Below, one piece after another: positions 36,167 to 48,494 of a stretch of 64,000 nucleotides of DNA (positions are counted from its first letter, which is position 1; each line of letters opens with the position of its first letter). A program made the position numbers and the translations under genes. The notes below the pieces were generated by a model. That model ran no database searches. It saw only the letters and a program-made list of their open reading frames with translations, and was not told the origin of the DNA. The DNA comes from Botrytis cinerea B05.10 (taxonomy: Eukaryota > Ascomycota > Leotiomycetes > Helotiales > Sclerotiniaceae): assembly GCF_000143535.2 (NCBI RefSeq), contig NC_037311.1:186001-250000 (forward strand), given 5' to 3'.

Positions 36167-37149
36167 AGAGTTATAGGCATGCATTTCAAGGAAATCTATC
36201 GGTGACTTATTGAATTATATTTGTTTGAAATTTCCGATCTGGAAAATATAAAAAAACTAAGAGAGTAGATCATATTCATAGATTTATAATCATATTGAAA
36301 TACTGCTTCAAGAAAGAGGCCGTACTTATGGTCTCGGTTCAACAGGCCGTAGTATCACCATAATTTGAGTTATTGAGCGGAAGATCTTGAAGCCTATTGA
36401 CGTTCCATCGCACTACAAAGGACCTATTGACCTAGAATTAACGGCACTTCGAGACATAAATGTGGTAGGTATAACGAGAAACTAATTTTGAAGAGAGGGG
36501 AGGGGGGCTCTACTAGTTCCACAAATAGTTCTTACTTGATCGTCTTGATCTGGTAGGAATGCAAGGCATGTGAAATCATTAAAGTTCCTCAATTGCGTAA
36601 GATTAGTTGAAGCTTGAAACAATTCCGCTATTTGGTAAGCGCAAAAGATCTCAGAACTCTCCTAGAATGTGATTACTTGTTGAATGCTACCTTGAAATTC
36701 ACCTAGGCACGGAAATTTTCAAGTCCAGATAGTGGTTTTAACACGAAGGAAATATGCATATACATCTCATTATTCTCTAATTCTTGAACTTCAACGCGAA
36801 TCAAAAAAGAAATAGATTTCCGTTTTCAAGTGCTCCCTCGAAGACATCGCATGAGTTTAAGAGCTAAAATCACCGAAATGTAAATTAATTAACTGATCAT
36901 TTATATCTTAGTTGAGTTCTATATGGTTGACGAGAAAGGCTTAGAATTTATCGTCTACTTGGAAGTCAGCGTGGTATGTTGTGGAACTCTGATTTCCTGG
37001 CACATGAAACATATCGTACAGCTTCAGAAATGTTCACAGATCACCATAATCTTCGGCCATTATTTCAGTATCAAGTAGCAAGCTTGCTTTGGTAGCCAAT
37101 GACCAGAGGTAATAAGTGTGAATTAATTTATACATCAGTCAAGGGATAT
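36167..37149. other. intergenic, nothing recognised
   Basis: AT-rich DNA between the 2EXR gene and the small-protein family; no supported frame. Confidence 0.5.
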
Positions 37150-37611
37150 CTAGCTTTCTGGAAGACTTGAAGCTCTATACATAGACACTCTATAAGTGGA
37201 CTTTTCTGGACACAGCTTCCTATCCTCATTTACTTGCGTGCACTCCCACACCCACTGCCTATCCGAAACCAAAAATCCATTCAATTCCAGAAACTGCGGT
37301 ATCAGTTCGCTATCAACTTCGGGCTTCCATTCGCGAAATTGAGACATATTACCAGGTTCTCCATCCGAATTCCTGGTGAAGTATTGGGTTACGTAGCTCT
37401 CACCCAACTCTTGGGATTCCAGTTGAATTACAATAATCCAAGGAAAACTTTTTAATTTATCGCCAGAAACTTCTCTTGACTCGTTTAGATTCGTGTTGAA
37501 CGTGTTGCAGTAAAAGAATCTTTGTAGCTCTCTAGGGCTTAGTGGTGAGCGCATTGGGTCACAATGAAATTGCAGACGGCGATGATCAGTGTTGGCAGTC
37601 TGGTCTGACAT
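37150..37611 (-). CDS. small protein of a local four-member family, member A
   Basis: Intronless, 153 residues, cytosolic by appearance. I do not recognise the family. It shares a layout with the three genes to its right: an early Cys (LQFHCDP), a P-x-E-L-x-x-F-F motif (SPRELQRFF), a strand of the I-V-I-Q-L type (WIIVIQLES), a YFTRNSDGEP segment and a late aromatic-Trp-Cys motif (WVWECTQ). It is the most divergent member and lies on the opposite strand. The shared pattern across four genes argues that it is real coding sequence. Confidence 0.65.
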   Translation of the reverse strand: MSDQTANTDHRRLQFHCDPMRSPLSPRELQRFFYCNTFNTNLNESREVSGDKLKSFPWIIVIQLESQELGESYVTQYFTRNSDGEPGNMSQFREWKPEVDSELIPQFLELNGFLVSDRQWVWECTQVNEDRKLCPEKSTYRVSMYRASSLPES

Positions 37612-38161
37612 TTTGCTTTGGTTTTCAAGGTACTCTCAGTCAGAGATTTGTATGCCTATAATGTGGAAAACGCAGAATGCAGCTCTGGTGAGAGAGGCTC
37701 TGAGGCTTATATAATTAGCAGCGAGTTTGATACCATTTCAAGATTGCTATGACTGTCATTCATTTCTAGTTTCAGTACTAGCTGTACTAAAGTTCTTGCG
37801 CGTGAGCCTAAATTGCTGTGAACACCTGAAGCACAATTATTTGTATTAGCCGATTTTTTGGAGGAAGATCATTCGCGAAAGCTAAATGAAAAGAAATCTG
37901 ACGACAAGTTTCCGGAAAAAAGAAAGAAATGAATAGGTGTCCGTTGTTTGACTAACATCGTTTATGTTTTAAATCTGTGACACCACGCGAGTGATGAGAA
38001 CCGGCTGATAAGTTAGATTAGCTACGAGAAACAAACGCAGTCATAATAAGTATTTAAATAGACTTACAACGACACTTGAGTGATCAAATAACACCAGATT
38101 TAGTATTAGATCCTGCAGTGGTCTAATAGTATCTCATAGTACGGAGAAGAACTGACAAGCC
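37612..38161. promoter_or_regulatory. divergent spacer between family members A and B
   Basis: 550 bp between two start codons; AT-rich, no distinct motif recognised. Confidence 0.4.
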
Positions 38162-38617
38162 ATGTTCGAACCCGGCTGCACCTCTCTCACACTTTCTAAT
38201 GCTTACACCACATCTCTTGACATACCGTCAGAACTCAGACACTTTTTTGGTCCCGTGATCATAAACCCAGTTACGGCTCTCAAAAATCTCACCCGTGTAT
38301 TCAGCATCGATGATGCTCCTTATGTAATACAAGTAACTTCACAACACACGCAAGGGGGATTAATCCGACTCAAGCCGCCCAAATTTTTCATTCCAAAACC
38401 GTCAAATGATGAACCAGATGGACCTAATCAGTTTTTGCGATTTGTTTGCAGTTCGTCACTAAATCAAGATAGGGGGGTTATTGAAAAACAGATGTTGGAA
38501 TCGTCCGGATTTTCTGAGGGGGGTACCTTTGCTTGGGAATGTGAAAACAGATCACATAAACATAGATCAGGCATGCTTTGCTATTACGCTTGTATCTGGA
38601 GGCGTGAATCAATGTAA
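38162..38617 (+). CDS. small protein of a local four-member family, member B
   Basis: Intronless, 151 residues. Clear relative of member C: FEPGCTSLTL, PSELRHFF, NPVTALKN, FSIDDAPYVIQVT, then FFIPKPSNDEP, GPNQFLRFV and TFAWECEN in the same order and spacing. The start at 38162 is the only upstream ATG and puts the first Cys at residue 5. No signal peptide, membrane segment or known domain is seen. Function unknown. Confidence 0.72.
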   Translation: MFEPGCTSLTLSNAYTTSLDIPSELRHFFGPVIINPVTALKNLTRVFSIDDAPYVIQVTSQHTQGGLIRLKPPKFFIPKPSNDEPDGPNQFLRFVCSSSLNQDRGVIEKQMLESSGFSEGGTFAWECENRSHKHRSGMLCYYACIWRRESM

Positions 38618-39329
38618 ATAGCTTCCACAAGCTCTTGTCGAAACTAGGAATCATAATAGTCGATTTTCCAATGGCAAATGGAAATCATGAACCGTATCAT
38701 GAAGTGCTGGCTATGTTAATAAAGGAGCACCATTAAAATATCCATCTTCATCAATTATTAGCTTCTTATGGTGCAGTCAAGTTCACTGTCCATGGCCATG
38801 AATTTCTCTCAGGGAAGTGTCCTTGCATTATGCCGAAATTGCCCTGTGATATCTATGGATATGTCAAATTTTCACCATATCGAAGCTATATTGCCAGGAA
38901 AGATTGTCTACCACTGTATAAATTGCATTTATGAACTTAACAGTCTCTCAGACTGATGGCCCTTATCCGATCCAGTTACACCATTCTCAAAGATGGATAG
39001 CTTCAGAGTGTAAAGATGACCGCCTCAACGTTTCGCAAGAATGCTGGAGAATAATCCTCCAAAGTGGCCATATGAAATATTACTCTCAAAGAGGCCAAGG
39101 ATGATACTATCAAGAGCAGTGAGATAAGATGATATATGGTAGAAATATTTAGACGAGAAAAGGGGCTTGCGGTTCCACCGTTTGTCTGTGATAAGCTTGG
39201 TGTACGAGCTACAATTGATTACGCTGAACAAATAAGAATATCGCGATGTGATTATTGAGTAGCTATATAGCTTGGTGTTTTTGTGTTTGTTTGTTCAATT
39301 TAGATGTTATCCAATCATGAGAATGTTAT
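38618..39329. other. intergenic, nothing recognised
   Basis: Spacer between family members B and C. The short frames at 38768 and 39025 do not resemble the family. Confidence 0.5.
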
Positions 39330-39947
39330 ATGACAACAAATGTTGACTTGGAACGATACAACGCGCAACTCCAGGAAGTAGAAAAAAGTCTTTCCACACG
39401 AAGGAGAACAATTGAAAACTTACTTTATAAATTCTGGGATAATCCGGCTGAGCTTTTCTATATTCTAAATCGAAATTGCTCTTTACTTTACATCATGGAT
39501 TTTCCATTGGAAAATGTCTTTGCGCCCTGTTGTGAAAGGCTCACCCTCATTAAGACCAGCAACTGGCATGATCCACCAAAAGAACTTACTCATTTCTTCA
39601 GCTCCGTGGTTATGAATCCCTTAAAAGCTCTAAATAATCGTCTTGAATTATTCTCACTCCTCGATACTCCATACATAATTCAAATTACTCCAGTGTTCCG
39701 TGAAGGGAGATACGGAACGGGGAGACGACCAACACAATATTTCATTCGGGTCCCCGAAAATTCGGAGCCTGAAGGGTCAAATCAGTTCGTTCGATTCGTA
39801 TCCACTGGGAATATGGAAGGGGAGGATCAATGGAAACATTTAAACTTTTGGGGTCATGGGTATAAAAAGAAAGATACTTTTGGTTGGAGGTGTGAGGATA
39901 CTGGGGATCATGACTGGTCGTATGAAGTGGTACTTTGGAAGAAGTGA
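39330..39947 (+). CDS. small protein of a local four-member family, member C
   Basis: The open frame is 205 residues from 39330. Starting at the internal ATG 39495 gives 150 residues, which matches the lengths and N-termini of members B and D (MDFPLENVFAPCC against MDVQLPPDDAFASCC). The extra 55 residues look helical and might be a genuine extension. Family motifs: PPKELTHFF, VMNPLKALNN, LLDTPYIIQITP, YFIRVPENSEPEG, NQFVRFV, FGWRCED. Intronless; function unknown. Confidence 0.72.
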   Translation: MTTNVDLERYNAQLQEVEKSLSTRRRTIENLLYKFWDNPAELFYILNRNCSLLYIMDFPLENVFAPCCERLTLIKTSNWHDPPKELTHFFSSVVMNPLKALNNRLELFSLLDTPYIIQITPVFREGRYGTGRRPTQYFIRVPENSEPEGSNQFVRFVSTGNMEGEDQWKHLNFWGHGYKKKDTFGWRCEDTGDHDWSYEVVLWKK

Positions 39948-40469
39948 TGATTTTCTAGAGCCTGATTTGAAATAACTTCGGACAATTATTTCACCAGGTA
40001 CTGTATCTGAGAGAATTCTAGCACGGCATAAGGGTTTAACATTAGGTTGTATAATTTATTGATATGGTAATAATAATTGGTAATGGGAAAAAGAGAGAGA
40101 TTTGTAGGGCTTTGCGAGGGAAAGCGGGGGTGCGAAGTAACGGGATTCCCATTCATACCTTGCATTCGCATCCTCACTTCCAACTGATCTGGTTATAACC
40201 CCTAGAAATACAAATGACAGATGATTGCGAGCTACCGCAAGATGTTTACCAAAATATTGTGATAAGAAATGAAGAAGACGTTAGGGATTGCAAATGCACA
40301 TTAGCAACACTACTATTTGCCTCACGGAACCCCTGAACCCAATTTCACACAACTGTTAGCCAGATGACAAGGCAGGGTATATGAGAATGGTGAGGCAATT
40401 GTCGGAAGGAGAATTGGACAAACATGTGTGCATATATATATATATATATATATCAGATTATAGCCCCCT
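39948..40469. other. intergenic with AT dinucleotide repeat
   Basis: Spacer between members C and D, ending in a TA dinucleotide run at about 40432-40453. No gene seen. Confidence 0.6.
40432..40453. repeat. TA dinucleotide repeat
   Basis: About eleven TA units just upstream of family member D. It may contribute to an AT-rich core promoter. Confidence 0.9.
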
Positions 40470-40964
40470 ATGGGTGCTCTCAATTCACCGGTTCTAAATC
40501 ACTACATAATAAAACTTGCTTGCATTCATCTTAATATGGATGTTCAACTTCCACCCGATGACGCTTTCGCATCCTGCTGCATATCATTGAGGGTTGGCGA
40601 TCCACCCAAAATACTCACTGACTTTTTTAGTCGCAAAAACTTAAATCGCAACCCACTGTCAGCCCTGAATAAATGCCGCAAAGTGAGTGTTTATAATAAA
40701 ATAATTCCTTACATGATTCAAGTGACTGTGCTTGAACAAGGAAGACCACATCATTACTTTAGCCCCGTACCACCAAAAATGCAACTTCAGTTTCCATCAA
40801 TAGGAGAGTTTGTGCAATGGCCTCCTCAGTCACTGCCGGGAAAGGCTGTTGTTTGGATAGCTCCTGTAGGTGCTATACTTCTGGAAGATTTTGACTGGTG
40901 GTATTCTCTGAAATATAATGTCGTACATCCAACTGGAGACACAGGTGAATCAGGAGATCTATGA
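40470..40964 (+). CDS. small protein of a local four-member family, member D
   Basis: The open frame is 164 residues from 40470, or 142 from the internal ATG at 40536, which aligns with the start of member C. It has FASCCISLRV, PKILTDFF, NPLSALNK, PYMIQVTV and HHYFSPVPP, but the central NQF motif is only faint (GEFVQW), and the late Trp-Cys motif has become FDWWYSL, so the C-terminal half has drifted. It is either a diverged member or starting to decay. Function unknown. Confidence 0.65.
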   Translation: MGALNSPVLNHYIIKLACIHLNMDVQLPPDDAFASCCISLRVGDPPKILTDFFSRKNLNRNPLSALNKCRKVSVYNKIIPYMIQVTVLEQGRPHHYFSPVPPKMQLQFPSIGEFVQWPPQSLPGKAVVWIAPVGAILLEDFDWWYSLKYNVVHPTGDTGESGDL

Positions 40965-42296
40965 CCAAGTTGATCACAAATATAAAACATTATAACAGTT
41001 TTTCCGGTGATTATTCAGTTCTGATTCTCGTGCCAAATCATGCAAATTGTGGTACAGAACATGAGTGATGGTAATTATTCAATCGGGTCTCAGTAACTTT
41101 GGCAGATTCCGCTTACCACGATCATTCTTGGAAGAGCTTGCGGCATGTTCTGTATCAGTTTGCTCTACATAACTGCTAGGTTTGTTTTGGCAAAGGATCA
41201 CAGACCAACGTATGCTGAAGTTTGTGATATAACCCTCAACTCTCAGGGAAACTTGATAGGAAATGATATTCATGACCTTCTAAAAGGTGACACGTTAAGC
41301 CCTAGAAGCACTACTTCCATTCACGTCTCCTGAAAACGATGGAGCAATATGAAGGGCGATAACTCTCAACGCTAGATGTGAATTGCACGTCAGACCGTAA
41401 CTACGCTTCAAGATTCGTACCTTCATGAATCCTTCAATGCTAGCTTATTGACACGGTGACAAATGGAACCCAAAAGAGATTTGGATATCCGAGGGGAGAT
41501 CGATCTTGCACAGACATCGTTTGCGGCAATTGCCATTTCTCGGCTCAAGCTACTTGCTCTATACAGATCTAGAATGAAGGGGGAATAAAGTCAGTAGACC
41601 GCATACCTAGCCAGATACTAACAGTAGATGCAATTTGAAGGGATATCGATGTCACAATAAAGTTATTTTTTCAATTCCACCAATTCTTTAAAATGTGGAG
41701 TTTTCCCCTGGAATAAGCTCCAAGATTCATTCCCTGTCGGTAGATCAAGCCCCTCTAACTTAGCGCTGACAGGGACCCCCAACTGCGCCACGGCCAGCCT
41801 GTCATTGACCACTTACAGGCCTCATCTATTGCGCCATGGCCCCTCGATTCAATGTCCATCTAATCTTGACCACCAAACCATAAAATCTCAAACATTTAAA
41901 AACAAACGTGCAGAAAAGAAAAGCTGAGAAATGCACCATGATGCACAAACTAGACATCTTGAATACGAGAAAAGATCGGGGGTATTGTCCTGTCTTTTGT
42001 ATCTTCGTTTTTTGTTCTTTGATTTCTGTTGATTAATTCAATATTCGTGGTAGGTTATTTACTTGGTCGGCCAGTCTCATCGTTGTCCTCCCCTTTTCCG
42101 TTGTTATAACTCTCATTCTGCTTTGAGTATGCATATGAAGTGGTCAACTTATCCCTCATCGTTTTGATTCCGTTTTGAAACATTTCCCTCATTCTGTATT
42201 TCATTCTTGTCCGTTACACTTCGAGCAGCCATACCACATCACAGCACACACGACGTTGACAGATTATTCCGGGCCTCGGCCGGCAAGTCCTCCAGA
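40965..42296. other. intergenic, nothing recognised
   Basis: Contains short frames at 41079-41333 without family resemblance. The last 250 bp are the T/C-rich presumed promoter of the GH16-like gene. Confidence 0.5.
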
Positions 42297-43491
42297 ATGA
42301 AGAAATCCTCACTGCCGCCTATTCCTTTGGTCCTCTTGTTTACGACCATTAATAGAGTCGTCGCACAAAAAGATAACGGAGAAGATTGTTCGTGTTTTCG
42401 AACGGATAGCGCATCGTCTGGATATTTCACGTACCATCGATTTCATGATTTTCGAACAGTAGCAGCAGCTTCGCAGACTGTGCCCAATTTGATCTCGAAT
42501 GAAAGTGATACATCCAATGCACTGGCAACGTCGGAATTCTTTTCAGGACAGGCTTGGAATAATGATTGGTCGACGCAGAATTGGAATAATAGTGATTCAA
42601 TGGAGAGTGGAAGTGGTGTGTTGATGGTTAATTCGGCGAATAATGTATACATTGGTATGTTCCAAGCTACCTTCCTCTCCATCTGTCAATCGGGATACTA
42701 ATATATTTTTCACAGAAACCTCTACCGATAATGATACCGCCTACGATACCTACCTTACCCTCCGCACAGCGCGTCTCGAGGGCTTCCAATCCGTTGCCGA
42801 ATTCGACTCCAACGAGAAAAATTTCCAATATATGTCTGCCCGATTTTTAGCTCGAGTCGTCGGTTCCGAGGGAGCGTGCGCAGGAATGTTCACTTACCTC
42901 GAGTCTGAGCCTATCCAAGAAGCCGACATTGAGATCCTAACATCTGGTCCTCGTAATGTGGTCCAATACACAAACCAACCTTCCCTAAATAAAGAAGGTG
43001 ATGCCGAACCCAGAGCTACAAGCAATGCCTCAACTGCAGACGGTGCTATGGACTGGAGTGTTTGGAATATATATCGAATGGATTGGATGCCCAAACAGAC
43101 ATCATGGTATGTTAACGGCGAAAGTGTGGCAAATATTTCGTACCAGGTTCCAAAGGATCCAAGTGGTCTGATATTAAATATGTGGAGTGATGGAGGGGAA
43201 TGGACAGGAAATATGAGTTTGTTTGATGAGGCTTTCCTACATGTTCAATGGATTGAATTGGCTTTTAACACTAGCGGGGATTTTGCGGGTAGCAAGAGGG
43301 GCCTGGAGAAGAGGAAAAGTAAGGGCTGTAAGGTTGTTTGTGGAATTGATGAAGGGGTTAATGTTACGGGTACTCCGGCGTTGTTGATCAATAATACGAA
43401 TGCGGCGGCATTGGGATGGAAGGAGGGGACAGGCTGTATGGGGTGGGTCCCTGTCTTTGTGGTTGGGTTGGCTGCTTTTGGGTTGTTGTGA
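42297..43491 (+). CDS. secreted GH16-like concanavalin-fold protein
   Basis: Two exons, 42297-42654 and 42716-43491 (61-bp intron), give 377 residues. The chosen ATG begins a signal peptide (LPPIPLVLLFTTINRVVAQ). The beta-jelly-roll core carries the GH16 catalytic pattern E-x-D-x-E at Glu188, Asp190 and Glu192 (EADIEIL), with GMFTYLES before and WYVNGESV after, as in fungal beta-glucan-active or transglycosylase proteins. The C-terminus ends in a hydrophobic stretch (VPVFVVGLAAFGLL) after a Ser/Thr/Asn-rich tail, consistent with a GPI or membrane anchor. It probably acts on beta-1,3-glucan at the cell surface. Alternatively it is a lectin-like member; the catalytic triad argues for activity. 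Confidence 0.85.
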
Positions 43492-46400
43492 TATTTTCGC
43501 TATACACTTAGAATATAGCACGAAGAGTCAATAGCTGGCATCAACGTTTGAAATATATGTCTAGATTATATTTCAACCATCGATGTCATGATATATAGTC
43601 GGATATCACATGGTTGGGTGTCAAGGGGGAGGGAGCGAGCTCTCTGTTTTAATAGTTAATGATTTAATGAATGTGAAAAAAATACTCATCTATCACATTG
43701 CCCTAGTTGCCCTTGTAGCACAAAATCTCACCTGGGTGGAAATATCACTTATTGCTTTCTGGGGTTCGGAGGTAGACACTTCGAAAAGGCGGATAACATG
43801 GCCATAATCTCCATGCGTAGATTACCGCATTTCTGCCTAATTCTCTTATTTCCCACTGCCCTGAGAATAACTCGAACTTGGTCTGGATCTAAATCCGTGG
43901 TATAAAGAACAACTCTGATTCCTATAACTTACAATTTCGCTCTGAAAGGCGCATGGATAGCTTGTAGATACCAGATAAGACGTTTTGGCACTTAAGGGGG
44001 ATCGGAAACGAGATTAACCGAAGGTTAATTTTCAGAGCTCTTTTAACATTAATGTCGATGCTAAGTGACTACAATTAGGTATTGTATTTTCTTTTGTTTC
44101 TAACCCTCAACGCTACATCCTGTGAGGAAAAACCTACCACACGAGCTTTTTAGAAGGTTCCCTAGAGGGTAAAAGTGTATTTGAATACTACGTCATTTGC
44201 AGAGAGATCATCTCTACTGTATTGTAAAGTATTTTCGTACGAGATCAACTCTCGAAGGACGAGACTGCGCTCGTGGAATTTTGGAAAAAGTTTAATTCTG
44301 CACTTTTGAGTTTCGAATACAATCTCTGAAATGAGCTTCTCCATTTTTTGTGGCTCTTTATGACCATGGAAAGGAATTTATGCTAGGAATGTAGAATGGT
44401 GAACTCCTTGTATGTGCTTTTTATGTAGCACGTAATTTGATTGACAAGTTCTCTATGAGGGGGAAATCTGAGAATATCTAGTGATGTGCGAAATCTTCAC
44501 GGGGTCTCCTATGATCTTTCGGCTTTTTGTGTGAAAACCAGGTTGCGGAAAAAGCAGACTCAACATGTTGTACTCTGCTGTTAGAATTTTAGCAAAGCTC
44601 GGAAAAGCTATTGCTGGGGAGTCACAGGAGTTCATGGCGTGCTGATATTTTAAAGCATGCCATGTAAAGCAGATTTGATATGAATGTGTGGAAAATGTAA
44701 AATTGATAAGGCCAACTGAACTCTTGTGAAGGTTATAAATCCTGCTATTGTCCTCGCAAATTATCATTCTGAATTTCTATCATCTTTGCGAGTTAGTATC
44801 TCGAATGTTCAATGAGTTAAGATTTTGCAAGACTTCGAGGTGAGCTAAACTTCGTTGTTTCCTACAATGCTGTTAGTATCAAGGTTTGGGCCCAGTGTAG
44901 AAATCATAGATGTGATCCTTATGTTTACCTTAATATAGGTCTCATCGATTTTGTATTCGACCCCTTATAATTGTTGAGTGTGTTATGGTGGAGATTTTTC
45001 AACAAGAGTGAAGTTCCTTCCACTTAGATTCCAACTAAGGGAGGTTGTTCAAATTGACAACCAAATGGTTAATACTGCGATAAAAGGAGGGTTTCAAGAA
45101 GACCTCACATTCAACCAGAGTCTAGGTTGTTGCATGATCTTTCTTGTGATGGAATAACAGTAGAGTAACGCTTGAGTCATTAACAAGGTATGCATCCGTT
45201 TACTTCATTGTCTTTTTAATAAGTGTCCGTTCTGCTCAAGAGCTTATCCAGGAATACTGAGGAGGTGAGTAGATATTCTGTGGAAAGAAGAGAATATTGC
45301 TGCCGCATTGAAACAAAGTACGCAGGTCATCTTCCGTTTCCGTCGAGTGTCAGTATAGCTGTATATATTTTAAATGTATCTAGTTATCAAGTGATTTGTT
45401 TATTATCATTTTGTGCTATTGGTGATGAGGGATTGTACTCAATACCCAGCTTAGTTTCATTGCATAAATCAAACCGCCTCTTCAAGCCGAAGAGAGGGAA
45501 GTCCCATTATATTTCTCTATTTCCCTAATCATATATCAATAATTAGATCTTTTACAGGATTCAGCGGGCTGATTTCCCGCAAATGACCATCTGATCCCCA
45601 TTGGTCATGATCTAGCTGATAAATTTATTCGCTAAACTTTCAACTCTGGAGGCTTAGGTAGCTCCCAAATCAGCAAATTATAAGTCAAATGATTCCCGCG
45701 AAGAACACGATCTAGTTTATCAAGTTATCTCTCTATATATTCCCCGATTTCGGCAGGAAGCCGATAGATTGTGCTCTTATGTGTGTTTAGGTCTGTCAAA
45801 TGATTCAACAAAAATGGGCCACAATCTCAACATCGTGCTTGAAGTATGATAATTTCACGCAAAGTCTTTTCCTTCTGGTTGGAAGGTGAATTCCATACCT
45901 TCCTAGCTATTGTAACGAAGAATCAATTGATATACATATCCTCATTTTTGTTGTCAAATGATCATGTCTTTGGTAACGGCAACAGGCCGGACAACTCGAT
46001 GACGTTAATCCTTACAGTGTGAATAAGTTCAGAAACATTCCTGACCGGGTTATATACCAATTCTTGAAGGTCCCAGGTAGACGAGATTGAAGTGCTCTTC
46101 AGATAGTTGTATTTTTTTTTGTAAATTCTAGAACCACTTGATTATGTTAATAATATAGATCTCTCAGATCTACGATCAACCTACTAATAAAATAATCAAT
46201 ACCCATCGTTTCAATCTCTGAACTCAACCTCCTTCTTAAGGATTCTATCCCAAATGCCCCTCTTTTGTTGATCAGTCAATCCATTCACCTTTTTTATGTT
46301 TTCTAGACCCTAAAACTTCTCTCCGTATCCCTCAACCACTCTACTCTTATTTAAGAAACGCAGTTGACCATTCTGCTAACCATAGAAACATGATTCACAA

Positions 46401-47220
46401 ACCGTTCACACACATATTGTGTCTTGTGAGTTTCAGACGCAACTATATGGCTTCCATAGAAGTGAGGAAGCGTGAGACTGCGTAAACCTTAGTAATGGCA
46501 TACCTCCCAGGGAAACACTCGTGCTTTTGTCGAAATTTAGCTAGAAATTGTTGTATTTTTGATATGTGATTTTATCCTGAAAGATTGACAACAATGATCG
46601 TGGGACCAGAATTGCTGTGGAATTACAGTCAATTTTTTTTTGGATTGGTTGCTCTGATATGGTCCCTTTTTCTTTTGGTAATTATTAAGCATCATTGACA
46701 AAATTAAGTGGTATGCGGGCCATATGGTTAAAACTGATTCTCTAGACAGTCGTCTTAAGACTATTGGAAAGATTTATCCAAAGATTAGCAACCCAAAATT
46801 CGTTGCATCTCAGGTTTCCCACATGTACTAACGTCCCATAGACTCATTGACAAGTGTTCTTCACTGTCATAGACCATAGGTACGTAGCTCGAGTCTACAT
46901 CCTAAATGCAGAAGCTTTGGATGACAGCCATACGATACCTGTTCGGTGATGTAACCCTACATGCGGGGCTAGTGAGGGGAAGTGCGGGGAGGTACAACTT
47001 TCAACCTCTTAGCATAAATGATTTCACTGCTGTCACCATGTAAGATGTGGTACTATGGATATATTAGATGCTGTGTAATTCTATGTGCGGAGACATAAGA
47101 GAAGGGCTGAATACTGTGCGGAAGCACATATAAACACTCTTTAAAGACTCAAAATATTTCGTAAATTTATTCATTCTTCCATGTCGGCATTACTATCTTA
47201 AGAAGGCAATCATTCGAAGA
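43492..47220. other. 3.7-kb gene desert
   Basis: No frame of family-like character on either strand; the longest (44453-44767 minus, 45223-45528 plus) give unrecognisable translations. AT-rich throughout. No inverted-repeat ends or target duplications were spotted by eye. Confidence 0.5.
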
Positions 47221-48278
47221 ATGGGAAAGAAGGTCATCGTAGCCGCGGTTCATGCCGCTTCTGTGTTCATGGACAAGAAAAAAAGCATCGAAAAGGTTTT
47301 ACAACTAATCAAGGAAGGCAAAGAGAAAGAAATTGAGCTATTAGTATTTCCCGAAACATTCGTTCCTGGATACCCAGTAGGTCTCTTCGAATCTTTTCTT
47401 CTGCTGTTCAAGCTGACACGGAACCTCGAAACCAGTACTTCATTCATACTTACTCACCCCTCAAAAACGTCAACGCGCAAGCCCAATATGCGGACGAAAG
47501 CGTAGTCATCGGACGAACAGGCGGCGATCTCCTCCCTATCATGCATCTCTGTGCCGAACTAAAGATAGCTGTTTCGCTCGGAGTATCAGAACGTGTGGAA
47601 GGAGGTCATACGTTATTCAACTCGCAAGCTTTCATTGATACTGACGGCACGCTTCTCGGAGTTCATAGAAAACTACAGCCCACACACGGGGAGCGTACGA
47701 TCTGGGCACAGGGAAGTGGACACACCTTAAGAGTTTGGCCGAGCAGCGTTGGCCGAATAGGAGGACTTTCATGTTGGGGCAATGCAATGAACAGCGCACG
47801 TCAAGCATTAATCGAAGATCGACAAGAGATTCATGCCGCGGCATGGGCAGCTCTTAGCACTTTATCAGGATTTGAATCGGTAGCTGACATTCAGATCGAA
47901 GCATTAATGAAGAGCCATGCACTAATGGCACAAGTATGGGTCATCTGTGCCAGTAATTATGTCGATGATGGGACGTTGGAGTGGATGGAGAAGAATATAG
48001 GACCACAAGATCTCGTTAAGAAGGGTGGGGGATGGAGTGCGGTTATTCACCCTTTTTGTGCTGTGTTGGCGGGTCCACACACGGGAGCTGAAGAGAAGTT
48101 CTTGAAGGCAGAGATCAACTATGAGGAATTAGGGGCCGTGAAAGTTTGGATTGATGCTAGTGGGCATTACAAACGTCCTGAAATATTGAAGTTGGATATT
48201 GACAGAAGTCCAAAATGGCCAGATGATGAGATACTGGCAGGTGGGGCATCTTTAGACCTCGGATCTGCGACAGGGTAG
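47221..48278 (+). pseudogene. nitrilase with a one-base frameshift
   Basis: The carbon-nitrogen hydrolase triad is all present: Glu45 (VFPETFVPGYP), Lys in HRKLQPTHGER and Cys in GLSCWGNAMN. The first frame ends shortly after GLFES, and the second frame, open from about 47400 to 48278, continues the protein with the expected spacing. A one-base loss in the T run near 47394-47398 explains the break; no GT..AG intron restores the frame there. If intact it would be about 352 residues, the usual nitrilase size, converting nitriles to acids and ammonia. Because everything else is conserved, this may be a very recent mutation or a homopolymer error in the assembly. Confidence 0.8.
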
Positions 48279-48494
48279 GATGTCAACTATGTGGGAGTTC
48301 AGTATCAATGTAATGTCAGTTGCTCGTCGCGAGGGGCAATCAATTTAGTTTGATTTAAACACTGAAACATTAAACCCAAGTCCGGGTTATTCGAGAACTT
48401 GATTTCAGTACTTTTGATTATTACGCTAATGTTTGTATTGCTGCTCTTTCATACAAAGGATAATTGAATCTACGCCTCCTCTCGCTTTGGAACT

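Noticed and set aside
43492..47220. 3.7-kb gap considered as a possible inserted mobile element
   Set aside because: No transposase or reverse-transcriptase frame and no matching ends seen by eye.
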